Source: Longimicrobiales bacterium
GTDB taxonomy: Bacteria > Gemmatimonadota > Gemmatimonadetes > Longimicrobiales > Gaopeijiaceae
Length of the DNA stretch: 5,595 bases
Direction of reading: 5' to 3'
NCBI GenBank assembly: GCA_022428035.1
Contig: JAKMDG010000144.1
Span: forward strand, 1-5,595
The notes below the pieces were generated by a model. The model worked only from the letters and a program-made list of their open reading frames with translations. It made no database searches and was not told where the DNA came from. Position numbers and translations under genes: made by a program. This document shows positions 1 to 5,595 of this stretch, piece after piece. Positions within the stretch are counted from its first letter, which is position 1. Each line of letters begins with the position of its first letter.

Positions 1-491
1 TCGTAGAGGCCCATGCGGTGGTTGCCGCCGCCGCCGGCCATCACCGCCATCTTTTGAAGGCTCCGCAGCAGGGGTACCGTTTTCCGCGTATCGATGACGC
101 GGGCTTGGGTGCCATCCACGCGATCGACGAGCTCCCGCGTCGCGGTCGCGACGCCGCTCAACTGACCGAGCAGATTCAGAGCCAGTCGTTCCGCCGCCAG
201 TATGCTGCGTGCATCTCCGCGGAGCGTGGCCAGCCGCGTTCCGGCAGACACCACGTCGCCGTCCTGGGTGAGGGCTCCGATCTCGAGCTCGTCGTCGAGT
301 AGCTCGAAGCAACGCAGCGCGACGGCCAGTCCGGCAATACAGCCTGCCTGACGTGCGACGAGGTGAGCCGACGCCTGGGCATCCTCGGGAATCGTCGCGT
401 CGGACGTGACGTCACCGCGTTCACCGAGGTCTTCGGTGAGTGCCGCCGAGAGGAAGCTGTCGATGTCGATTGTCGTACGGGGTTGTGTCAG
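1..491 (-). CDS. nadC: Nicotinate-nucleotide pyrophosphorylase (quinolinate phosphoribosyltransferase), partial: N-terminal 163 codons
   Basis: Cytoplasmic enzyme of de novo NAD synthesis: quinolinate + PRPP gives nicotinate mononucleotide + CO2 + PPi. The minus-strand frame is open from about 491 to the window edge. It shows the N-terminal (A)LTEDLG..GDVTS segment (about residues 17-30), [14 protein letters not shown] (Arg102), DTRKT (134-138) and [10 protein letters not shown] (153-162). Arg102, Arg136, Lys137, His158 and Arg159 match the spacing of the known substrate-binding Arg105/Arg139/Lys140/His161/Arg162 of the M. tuberculosis enzyme. The C-terminal 120 or so residues lie outside the window. 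The frame has no ATG, GTG or TTG between its upstream in-frame stop (inside the nadA 3' end) and a GTG at codon 80, which is too far in. The chosen start is a CTG at 491-489 overlapping the nadA TGA by 4 bases (CTGA); an ATC at 470 is possible. No clear Shine-Dalgarno is seen, so translational coupling to nadA is likely. Family call is secure; start is not. Confidence 0.95.
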   Translation of the reverse strand, partial: MTQPRTTIDIDSFLSAALTEDLGERGDVTSDATIPEDAQASAHLVARQAGCIAGLAVALRCFELLDDELEIGALTQDGDVVSAGTRLATLRGDARSILAAERLALNLLGQLSGVATATRELVDRVDGTQARVIDTRKTVPLLRSLQKMAVMAGGGGNHRMGLY

Positions 492-1474
492 ACCTGAACC
501 GCGAGCATCCGCTCGACGGCCAGGCGAGCCCGCTCGGCAATCGCCGGGTCGATCGTGACTTCGTGCTTCATGTCACGCAGCGCGTCCCGGATGTTTTCCA
601 GGGTAATGCGCTTCATGTGCGGGCACAGGTTGCACGGCCGCAGGAACTCGGTCTCTGGCGATTCGACGGCGACGTTGTCGCTCATCGAGCACTCGGTCAC
701 CATGACGACCTGTCTGGGACGCTCCGACTTCACCCAGTTGATCATTCCGGCTGTGGAGCCGACGAAGTCCGCTTCATCCAGCACGTCCGGCGGGCACTCG
801 GGGTGCGCGATGATCTGGATCCCCGGATTGAGTGTCCTGTACCCCCGCAACTCCTCGGCGGTAAAGCGCTCGTGCACTTCGCACGCGCCTTCCCACAGAA
901 TGATCTCGACGTCGGTGTTCTGCGCGACCCAGCGCCCGAGATACTGGTCCGGGAGAAAGATCACGCGGTCCGTTCCCAGCGATTCGACGACCTGAACCGC
1001 GTTGCCCGAGGTGCAGCAGATGTCGGACTCGCCCTTCACGTCGGCGGAGGTGTTCACATAGGTGACCACGGGGACGCCCGGGTAGCGCTCTCTGAGCAGG
1101 CGGACGTCTGCACCGGTAATCGCATCGGCCAGTGAGCAGCCGGCTCGCAGGTCGGGAATGAGGACGGTCTTTTCCTCGTTCACGATCTTGGCGGTTTCGG
1201 CCATGAAGTGAACGCCGGCCATCACGATGACCTCGGCCTCGGTCTCTGCGGCCATCCGGGCCAGCGCGAGCGAGTCGCCCCTGAGGTCCGAGACGCCATG
1301 AAAGATGTCCGGCGTCATGTAGTTATGCGCCAGAATCGCGGCCTTGCGACGGACTTTCAGCTCCTCGATTTCCTCGATGATCGGCGCAAGTGCAGCGATC
1401 TCGACGTCAGGGAGGATGCCGCTCAGGCGCTCCGCAGGACTGATCTGGGTCGATGAAGTGCTCAAAACAATCAC
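488..1474 (-). CDS. nadA: Quinolinate synthase A, 4Fe-4S enzyme
   Basis: Condenses iminoaspartate with dihydroxyacetone phosphate to quinolinate in the cytoplasm, the step before NadC. The 328 residues match the family's usual length. Visible motifs are ILAHNY (47-52; His50 and Tyr52 of the first domain), [11 protein letters not shown] (86-96), [11 protein letters not shown] (Cys113, cluster ligand), [23 protein letters not shown] (138-160, with adjacent Cys153/Cys154, one the second ligand), [11 protein letters not shown] (221-231; His224, Glu226), VGSTAGM (238-244) and [17 protein letters not shown] (279-295; Cys281/Cys284, one of them, probably Cys284, the third ligand). The start is GTG at 1474-1472, which gives a normal-length N-terminus; no ATG/GTG/TTG was seen in that frame just upstream, and a TTG at codon 4 is the alternative. 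No Shine-Dalgarno precedes it; an 11-bp palindrome occupies that position, and the start overlaps the stop of a 34-codon ORF (GTGA). It is followed directly by nadC with a 4-base overlap, so the two form an operon. Confidence 0.98.
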   Translation of the reverse strand: MIVLSTSSTQISPAERLSGILPDVEIAALAPIIEEIEELKVRRKAAILAHNYMTPDIFHGVSDLRGDSLALARMAAETEAEVIVMAGVHFMAETAKIVNEEKTVLIPDLRAGCSLADAITGADVRLLRERYPGVPVVTYVNTSADVKGESDICCTSGNAVQVVESLGTDRVIFLPDQYLGRWVAQNTDVEIILWEGACEVHERFTAEELRGYRTLNPGIQIIAHPECPPDVLDEADFVGSTAGMINWVKSERPRQVVMVTECSMSDNVAVESPETEFLRPCNLCPHMKRITLENIRDALRDMKHEVTIDPAIAERARLAVERMLAVQV

Positions 1475-1575
1475 GTGTTCGTTACGAAACCGGGACTGGA
1501 CTCTACCAGTCGCCCGGGACGAAGCAGTACACCGGAGTGCGTGTGAAGATCGGCCCTGATGATGCGCAGCGCCAT
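1471..1575 (-). CDS. 34-codon ORF before nadA with a PHP-like N-terminal motif (leader peptide, gene remnant or chance)
   Basis: A short ORF with an ATG at 1575-1573 ends at a TGA (1473-1471) that shares four bases with the nadA GTG start. Its product carries RADLHTHSG (residues 7-15), followed by [10 protein letters not shown] (17-26). PHP-domain phosphoesterases begin with a metal-binding DLHxHS motif, usually followed within about 10-15 residues by a DGxLxPxELVE-type helix; this ORF resembles that start with a few residues missing and then stops. It could be the truncated remnant of a PHP gene, a translated leader coupled to nadA, or coincidence in GC-rich DNA. No convincing Shine-Dalgarno precedes its ATG. 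Function cannot be assigned, and translation is unproven. Confidence 0.25.
   Translation of the reverse strand: MALRIIRADLHTHSGVLLRPGRLVESSPGFVTNT
1478..1488. promoter_or_regulatory. 11-bp palindrome immediately upstream of the nadA start
   Basis: TTCGT-T-ACGAA is a perfect inverted repeat around a single central base. It ends three bases upstream of the nadA GTG, where a Shine-Dalgarno would normally lie. It could be an operator or a small structure affecting initiation. I do not recognise it as a known box for NrtR, NiaR, NadR or NadQ. A palindrome this short can arise by chance. Confidence 0.3.
1490..1517 (-). terminator. Bulged GC-rich hairpin between the peptidase gene and nadA (weak terminator or leader structure)
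   Basis: The arms CCGGGACTGG (1490-1499) and CCAGTCGCCCGG (1506-1517) pair as 6 bp plus 4 bp with a 2-base bulge and a 6-base loop. Read on the minus strand, the stem is followed by TTTCGT, only a short U run. It lies about 90 bases past the peptidase stop and 16 bases before the nadA start. It could be a weak terminator for the peptidase transcript, or an attenuator-like or start-proximal structure in the nadA leader. The pairing is seen directly; the role is inferred. Confidence 0.4.
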
Positions 1576-1604
1576 CTGTTTCTCAGGAAAGGTCCGGCGA
1601 ATGT

Positions 1605-3650
1605 TCAACTCACAAGCCTGGCATCATGGGTGCCCCACTGTTCCCACCACTTACGAAGATACAGTTGAGTCCTCATGAAGTTCGAAGGGCGTGATCCGGT
1701 CCCATGCCATTCGTCCTGGAATCGGACCATGACCGTGGGTACGTCGACGTACTGGAGCGCCTGATAATACTCCTCGGTCTGGCCCATCGGCGTGCGCAGG
1801 TCCCGCTCCCCGGTCATCAGCATCGTGGGCGTGGTCACGTTCCCCACGTAGAAGATGGACGAGCGGTCGATCCACTCGGCGGGATCCTCCCAGAACGGGA
1901 CATCAAAGGTGCGCATGTAGCCGATCGCGTCGGACGTACCCATGGCAGACATCCAGTTCACGATCGGGCAGTTGGCAGAGGCCGCGGTGAAGCGGTCTGT
2001 ATTGCCGACGATGTATGTCGTCAGGATACCGCCACCTGAGCATCCATACACGAACAGGTTGTCCTCGTCGATGTATCCCGTCTCGAGCATGTAGTCCACG
2101 CCGCGCATCAGGTCCTGCATATCGATGCCGGGATAGTCGTTCTGGATGGCGTTCGCGAATTCGGTCCCGTATCCCGTCGAGCCACGCGGATTCGTGTAGA
2201 GGACGACGTAGTCGTTTGCCGCGTGCTCCTGAAAGGCGAAGTTGAAGCCGCCGTTGTACATGCCGTGCGGACCGCCATGGATGGCGAGCATGAGCGGGTA
2301 TTCCCGCTCGGGGTCGAAATCCGGCGGCTTCACGATCCATCCCTGGATGTCGAACGGGGCAGAGGGATACCAAATTTCCTCGACCTCGCCGAGGACGACG
2401 TTGTGCAGCATGTCGGCGTTCACCTCGGTCAGGCGCATCGGATCTTCCGGCGCGTTCAGTCGCCAGCGGTAGAGATCGCCCGGCTCGTACGCGCTCGCGA
2501 TGGTGCCCACCGCCATACCGTCGTCCGAAAATGACGACAGGGTCATGAGGCGGTTGCCCTCGGTGACCCGCTCTACGCCTCCATCCATGGAAACGAAGTG
2601 GAGGCTCCGGTACCCTTCGCGGGAGACGTCGAAGTACAGGCCGCTCCCGTCCGGCGCCCACATGAGGCCACCCGCCTGGCGGTCGTACTCCCCCGAGATA
2701 CTGCGCTGCCCGGATCCGTCGCGGTTCATGACATGGATGCGCGAGTTGCGGTACGTGTCCTGATGCTCGTCACCCGAGATGTAGGCGATGAACGATCCGT
2801 CGGGTGAGGGCACGGGGGATCCGTCTCCACCCCGCTTATCCGTGAGTCGGCTGATTTCGCCTGAGCTGACCTGAACCGCGTATACGTCCGATTCCTGCCA
2901 GTGCTCCGGCGCGTCCCAGTCCTCAGTCCTGTACGAGGTGAAGTAGATCTCCGTACCGTCGGGGCTCCAGGCGACGCCGTTGTGATTCCAGTCGCCGCGC
3001 GTCAGTTGACGGGGTGTACCGCCCTCGGCGGGGACCACGAAGATGTGGGTCCATCCGGTGTCGACGTACCCTGCGCGATCACGCTTGTACCCGGCCCGTT
3101 CGACGATCTTCGGCCCCGGCGTCCACTGAGCACCGTCAGGGCGATCGGGTAACGTCACACCGGCGAAATCGGCCCGACTGTCCACGCGGCTGGTGAAGGC
3201 GATCCAGTTGCCGTCCGGAGACCATCGAACGTTGTCCGGTCCATTCTCCAGGCGCGTGATCTGTGAGGTGGCACCCTCCGCGTCCATCCAGCGAACGTGG
3301 ATCTGGGTACCCCCTGGTTCGCCGGGTGCCGTGAACAGGATCCGCGTCCCATCGGGTGACCACAGAGCGCCCCCTCCTTCGAGCAGATGCCGGCTGCGCG
3401 ACCCATCGGTATCCATCATCCACAGCGACGACTCACGTCGGTCGTTCACCATGTCGAACCAGCTGCGTGTATAGACGATGCGCGATCCGTCGGGGGAGAT
3501 CTGAGGGCCGGACACGGTCTCCAGATCCATGTAGTGATCCAGCGACAGACGGACCGTCTCCTGGCCGTCGAGCGGGGTGTACCCTCCGAGCACCGCGAGG
3601 GCGATGATCGGGGTCAATGCTGCGCGGGGTAGGGACATACGCGATTTCAT
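1605..3650 (-). CDS. Exported S9-family serine peptidase (prolyl-oligopeptidase-like, dipeptidyl/acylaminoacyl-peptidase type)
   Basis: Predicted secreted peptidase of 681 residues, the usual size for bacterial S9 enzymes, cleaving short peptides from the N-terminal side. An N-terminal signal peptide (Lys2, Arg4, Arg9, then a hydrophobic core at about 10-22) points to the periplasm or outside. Residues 35-420 form a PD40/WD40-like propeller with about seven SPDG-type repeats at 51, 97, 143, 228, 281, 331 and 374 (the last is FSDDG). The alpha/beta-hydrolase domain (about 425-675) has IHGGPHG (457-463, oxyanion region), NPRGSTGYG (487-495), nucleophile Ser538 in GCSGGG, Asp617 in GERDLRTP and His649 in DEWHGTG, so the triad is complete. 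The start is ATG 3650-3648, preceded by GGAGG with an 8-base spacer; a longer form from TTG at 3695 would put extra sequence ahead of the signal peptide and is rejected. It lies 110 bp after the beta-lactamase-fold gene and may share its transcript. Exact substrate specificity cannot be told. Confidence 0.95.
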   Translation of the reverse strand: MKSRMSLPRAALTPIIALAVLGGYTPLDGQETVRLSLDHYMDLETVSGPQISPDGSRIVYTRSWFDMVNDRRESSLWMMDTDGSRSRHLLEGGGALWSPDGTRILFTAPGEPGGTQIHVRWMDAEGATSQITRLENGPDNVRWSPDGNWIAFTSRVDSRADFAGVTLPDRPDGAQWTPGPKIVERAGYKRDRAGYVDTGWTHIFVVPAEGGTPRQLTRGDWNHNGVAWSPDGTEIYFTSYRTEDWDAPEHWQESDVYAVQVSSGEISRLTDKRGGDGSPVPSPDGSFIAYISGDEHQDTYRNSRIHVMNRDGSGQRSISGEYDRQAGGLMWAPDGSGLYFDVSREGYRSLHFVSMDGGVERVTEGNRLMTLSSFSDDGMAVGTIASAYEPGDLYRWRLNAPEDPMRLTEVNADMLHNVVLGEVEEIWYPSAPFDIQGWIVKPPDFDPEREYPLMLAIHGGPHGMYNGGFNFAFQEHAANDYVVLYTNPRGSTGYGTEFANAIQNDYPGIDMQDLMRGVDYMLETGYIDEDNLFVYGCSGGGILTTYIVGNTDRFTAASANCPIVNWMSAMGTSDAIGYMRTFDVPFWEDPAEWIDRSSIFYVGNVTTPTMLMTGERDLRTPMGQTEEYYQALQYVDVPTVMVRFQDEWHGTGSRPSNFMRTQLYLRKWWEQWGTHDARLVS

Positions 3651-3658
3651 TTGGGCCG

Positions 3659-3663
3659 CCTCC
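3659..3663 (-). promoter_or_regulatory. Shine-Dalgarno of the S9 peptidase gene
   Basis: GGAGG on the minus strand, 8 bases before the ATG at 3650. It fixes the start between this ATG and the longer TTG-initiated alternative, and the protein then begins with a proper signal peptide. It is the only strong ribosome binding site visible in the window. Confidence 0.85.
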
Positions 3664-3688
3664 GGGCTAGAGGCCGCGAAAGTACCCG

Positions 3689-3759
3689 GAGCCAACGGGA
3701 ATGACCAGCGATGTGACCGTCGTTCCTGGCCGCTCTCGGCCCCGAGTGCACGTTGGCTC
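3689..3759. repeat. 9-bp inverted repeat framing the spacer between the two hydrolase genes, with an inner 5-bp hairpin
   Basis: GAGCCAACG (3689-3697) is the exact reverse complement of CGTTGGCTC (3751-3759), 53 bases apart. One arm lies just after the beta-lactamase-fold stop; the other lies about 40 bases before the peptidase ATG. Inside, GGCCG-CTCT-CGGCC (3728-3741) forms a tight stem with a 4-base loop. No U run follows on the minus strand, so this is not a standard intrinsic terminator. It may be a transcript structure in a two-gene mRNA, or chance. The rest of the 3651-3760 spacer shows only the Shine-Dalgarno and weak promoter-like matches. Confidence 0.3.
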
Positions 3760-3760
3760 G

Positions 3761-5470
3761 TCAGCCCTCCGTGCGCGCAAACCGCATGTCGTACACGCGT
3801 CCGATGCTCAGCGACAACTCGGTCACCCGGCCGGAACTGTCCCGTCGGAAGCGTACGATCCGACCGCCGGATCGAAAGGCATCATCGTATACGGGCCGAA
3901 CCTCGAGCGTGTCGTTGGGGCGCTGCCAGAGTTCGAGCCCGGTCTCGGTGGCGGTCACGCGGAAGGTCGTTTCGGCATCCTCGCTGCTGAACTCACCTTC
4001 GAAGACACGGAGCTCAGACGCTGTCGGTGCCCACGCGGCGACACGGTCGTAGCGACGGTCCGAGTACTGCCAGTCCTCCACCTGGAAGCCGACGACAGTG
4101 CTGCCGTAACGCTCGAAGACGTAGCGGCGATCACCGGACCCGACCTGGAACTCGGAGCCTGACAGGGGAAGGAGGGGTGTCGAACCAGAATAGAGGACAC
4201 CATCACGCAGCTCGATCTGTAGCGGACCCCCTGTCATGGGTTCCCGGTAAAGGCCGACAAACGGCTCGAGATCAAAGCCGGCAGACTCGGCCTGGAAGTC
4301 GGGTGAGTCGCTGCCTTGCACTGCATCGCCGAGGAACGCTCGGGCGACACGTCCGCCGTTGCCACCGGTGGAGACGTTGGATGCGTTACACAGCATGGCT
4401 ACGGAGAGTCCCTGCTCGGGAAAGCGACTGAGGTAGGCCCGGTAGCCGGCCGTAGAGCCCGTATGGCTCACGGACTGCACGTTTTCGAGTGGGGAAACCA
4501 TGAGGCCGCCCGCATAGTTGATCTCCGAGCCGTCATTCAGGACGCCAGGCCGGAGCATCAATGCCAGGAAGGCCTGGCCCCACGGACCACCGGTCGTGAG
4601 GACCTGGTTCCACGTACCGAGATCTCGGACCGTGGTCAGGATACCTCCGTTTCCGTGCACGTACTCCACCGGCCGATTGATCTCCCAGCCGTCCTTGGTG
4701 CGGTTGTACGCAGAGGACCGGCCCCGAACAATCCGACGGTAGTTGTCCCGCCACTGCGTGTTCATCATGCCCGCAGGCTCGAAGAGTCGTGTTTTGGAAA
4801 AATCCGCGAACGGCATGCCGCTCGCACGGTCCACGACCACGGCAAGCAGGTTGTATCCGCTGTTGCTGTAGGAGTATTCGAGCCCGGGTTCGAAGTTGAG
4901 TTCGGTCTGCCGACTCAGGATGTCGACGACGTCGTCGTGATCATGAGCGCGATCTTCACGGCCCCACCCGGAAATGGAGGCTACGCTTCCCCAGTCACGC
5001 AGACCGCTCGTGTGGGTCATGAGGTGGTGCAGCGTGATGGTGTGGCCGTAGTCGGGAAGCTCAGGCACCAACTCGCGGACGTCGTCATCCAGCGAAAGCA
5101 CGCCGTCGAGCACGAGCAGACTCACCGCCGCAGCCGTGAACTGCTTCGAGACCGATCCTCCCTCGAAGATCGTCTCCGGTGTATTCGGGATGCCCCATTC
5201 GAGGTCGGCCATGCCATACGCGGCCTCGAGCAGCGTCTCTCCGTTCTGCGTCACACCGACCGCGCATCCGGGGGACATCTCGGTATCCCACTGGGAGAAG
5301 ACCTCATCCACGCGCGCTGCGATATCGGGATCGACCTGGCCCATCGCATGAGCGGGCGTCACGCCGACAACGGCGATCGTGAGCGCTGCTGCCACGAGCA
5401 TGCCGGGCCCGCCGAGCGCGGATGATCGAACATCGGCGTCAGGGTGCGTACGGAAGACGAAATACGTCAT
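3761..5470 (-). CDS. Exported serine beta-lactamase-fold hydrolase (family S12 / class C beta-lactamase-like) with duplicated C-terminal beta domain
   Basis: A 569-residue protein of the penicillin-binding/beta-lactamase fold. A hydrophobic stretch at about 24-39 and an A-H-A cleavage site (40-42) indicate export. The catalytic domain (about 48-385) has SVSK (Ser106 nucleophile, Lys109), LMTHTSGLRDW (150-160), YSN (Tyr201-Asn203) and HTG (336-338), the SxxK, YxN and K/HxG signatures. The HTG variant is typical of peptidase or esterase members rather than resistance enzymes. Two similar C-terminal modules follow, about 403-480 (FVGLYR..., RRYDRV) and 487-566 (FEGEF..., GRVYDMRF), resembling the lipocalin-like tails of S12 proteins. 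Likely substrates are D-amino-acid peptides, other peptides or esters; resistance should not be inferred. The start is ATG 5470, with no clear Shine-Dalgarno, overlapping the stop of a 12-codon ORF by ATGA; Met24 (5401) is a weaker alternative that lacks basic residues before the hydrophobic core. The minus-strand terminator upstream suggests its own promoter between it and the start, or read-through. Confidence 0.93.
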   Translation of the reverse strand: MTYFVFRTHPDADVRSSALGGPGMLVAAALTIAVVGVTPAHAMGQVDPDIAARVDEVFSQWDTEMSPGCAVGVTQNGETLLEAAYGMADLEWGIPNTPETIFEGGSVSKQFTAAAVSLLVLDGVLSLDDDVRELVPELPDYGHTITLHHLMTHTSGLRDWGSVASISGWGREDRAHDHDDVVDILSRQTELNFEPGLEYSYSNSGYNLLAVVVDRASGMPFADFSKTRLFEPAGMMNTQWRDNYRRIVRGRSSAYNRTKDGWEINRPVEYVHGNGGILTTVRDLGTWNQVLTTGGPWGQAFLALMLRPGVLNDGSEINYAGGLMVSPLENVQSVSHTGSTAGYRAYLSRFPEQGLSVAMLCNASNVSTGGNGGRVARAFLGDAVQGSDSPDFQAESAGFDLEPFVGLYREPMTGGPLQIELRDGVLYSGSTPLLPLSGSEFQVGSGDRRYVFERYGSTVVGFQVEDWQYSDRRYDRVAAWAPTASELRVFEGEFSSEDAETTFRVTATETGLELWQRPNDTLEVRPVYDDAFRSGGRIVRFRRDSSGRVTELSLSIGRVYDMRFARTEG

Positions 5471-5505
5471 CGAAGAATCCGGTCAGGGAAGGGTCGAGAC
5501 GCCAT
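5467..5505 (-). other. 12-codon ORF whose stop overlaps the start of the beta-lactamase-fold gene
   Basis: An ATG at 5505-5503 opens 12 codons and ends at a TGA (5469-5467) that overlaps the downstream ATG as ATGA. If translated it could deliver ribosomes to a start that has no visible Shine-Dalgarno. ORFs this short are common by chance, and its own ribosome binding site is weak. I see no recognisable motif in the peptide. Confidence 0.2.
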
Positions 5506-5523
5506 TGTGGGTGCCCCGCGGGC

Positions 5524-5559
5524 AAACGAAAACCCCACCCGGTGATCCGGGCGGGGTTT
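5524..5559 (-). terminator. Rho-independent terminator of an upstream gene outside the window
   Basis: The arms at 5530-5542 and 5547-5559 form a 13-bp stem around a 4-base loop (TGAT on the plus strand). In minus-strand RNA the single non-Watson-Crick position is a G-U pair, so the stem is continuous, and it runs into UUUUCGUUU. In plus-strand RNA that position is an A-C mismatch and the trailing U run is only three, so the minus direction is favoured. It should end a minus-strand gene whose coding part lies beyond 5595. The 5560-5595 tail contains no gene I can identify. Confidence 0.8.
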
Positions 5560-5595
5560 CGCCTTGCTGCGGCTGGAGAATCCGTCAGCGAGAGA

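Noticed and set aside
440..1135. 231-codon plus-strand ORF opposite nadA and the nadC start
   Set aside because: Antisense shadow of nadA codon bias; no recognisable domain, and NadA motifs are continuous on the other strand.
1475..1604. NAD+-I (nadA motif) riboswitch before nadA
   Set aside because: The position is right and a hairpin is present, but I could not recognise the tandem-domain conserved loops of that class by eye, and the spacer is short. A covariance-model scan would decide.
1903..2661. 252-codon minus-strand ORF inside the S9 peptidase in another frame
   Set aside because: Arg/Gly/His-rich frame-shifted translation of the peptidase; the true frame contains the propeller repeats and catalytic triad.
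3651..3695. N-terminal extension of the S9 peptidase from a TTG at 3695
   Set aside because: The ATG at 3650 has an ideal GGAGG at 8-base spacing and begins a proper signal peptide; the extension would bury it.
3675..3705. Sigma-70 promoter for the S9 peptidase (TTGGCT, 18-base spacer, TCTAGC)
   Set aside because: About 4 of 6 and 3 of 6 matches; matches of this quality are common by chance.
4316..5425. 369-codon plus-strand ORF opposite the beta-lactamase-fold gene
   Set aside because: It lies wholly antisense to a gene with clear catalytic motifs. Long antisense ORFs are expected in GC-rich coding DNA, and its translation is low-complexity Arg/His/Val-rich with no recognisable domain.
3761..5470. 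Antibiotic-resistance beta-lactamase
   Set aside because: The SxxK/YxN/HTG signatures and long C-terminal beta modules fit broad S12-type peptidases or esterases; nothing supports drug resistance.
5486..5529. Sigma-70 promoter for the beta-lactamase-fold gene (TTTTCG, 17-base spacer, CACAAT)
   Set aside because: Only 3 of 6 and 4 of 6 consensus matches, with the -35 lying in the terminator U tract; too weak to annotate.

Overview
The window is GC-rich, and all recognisable genes lie on the minus strand, so transcription runs from high to low coordinates. In that order it holds: a terminator hairpin ending something outside the window (about 5524-5559), an exported serine beta-lactamase-fold hydrolase (5470-3761), an exported S9-family (prolyl-oligopeptidase-like) peptidase (3650-1605), quinolinate synthase nadA (1474-488), and the first 163 codons of nadC (491-1, running off the left edge).

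The organism is a GC-rich, free-living bacterium that makes NAD de novo from aspartate and exports large hydrolases. Paired secreted S9 peptidases and S12-type hydrolases are common in Gemmatimonadota, Acidobacteriota and related environmental lineages. The TECSMSDN and CNLCPHMK segments in NadA belong to a widespread bacterial NadA subtype. Nothing here fixes the phylum, so Gemmatimonadota-like is only a guess.

The two halves have different jobs. The right half encodes two envelope or periplasmic hydrolases, each with a signal peptide, separated by 110 bp; they fit peptide scavenging or cell-wall peptide turnover. The left half is a nadA-nadC unit with a 4-base overlap. NadA makes quinolinate from iminoaspartate and DHAP, and NadC turns it into nicotinate mononucleotide. 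No nadB is visible in the window.

The non-routine signals are at gene starts and in the spacer before nadA. nadC has no ATG/GTG/TTG where its conserved N-terminus begins; a CTG sits exactly where an ATGA-type overlap with the nadA stop would be. nadA starts with GTG, has no visible Shine-Dalgarno, and overlaps by GTGA the stop of a 34-codon ORF whose start resembles the first metal-binding motif of PHP-domain phosphoesterases. The same spacer has a 10-bp bulged hairpin and an 11-bp palindrome next to the nadA start. I see no CRISPR, mobile element, tRNA or rRNA, and no evidence for a novel multi-gene system.
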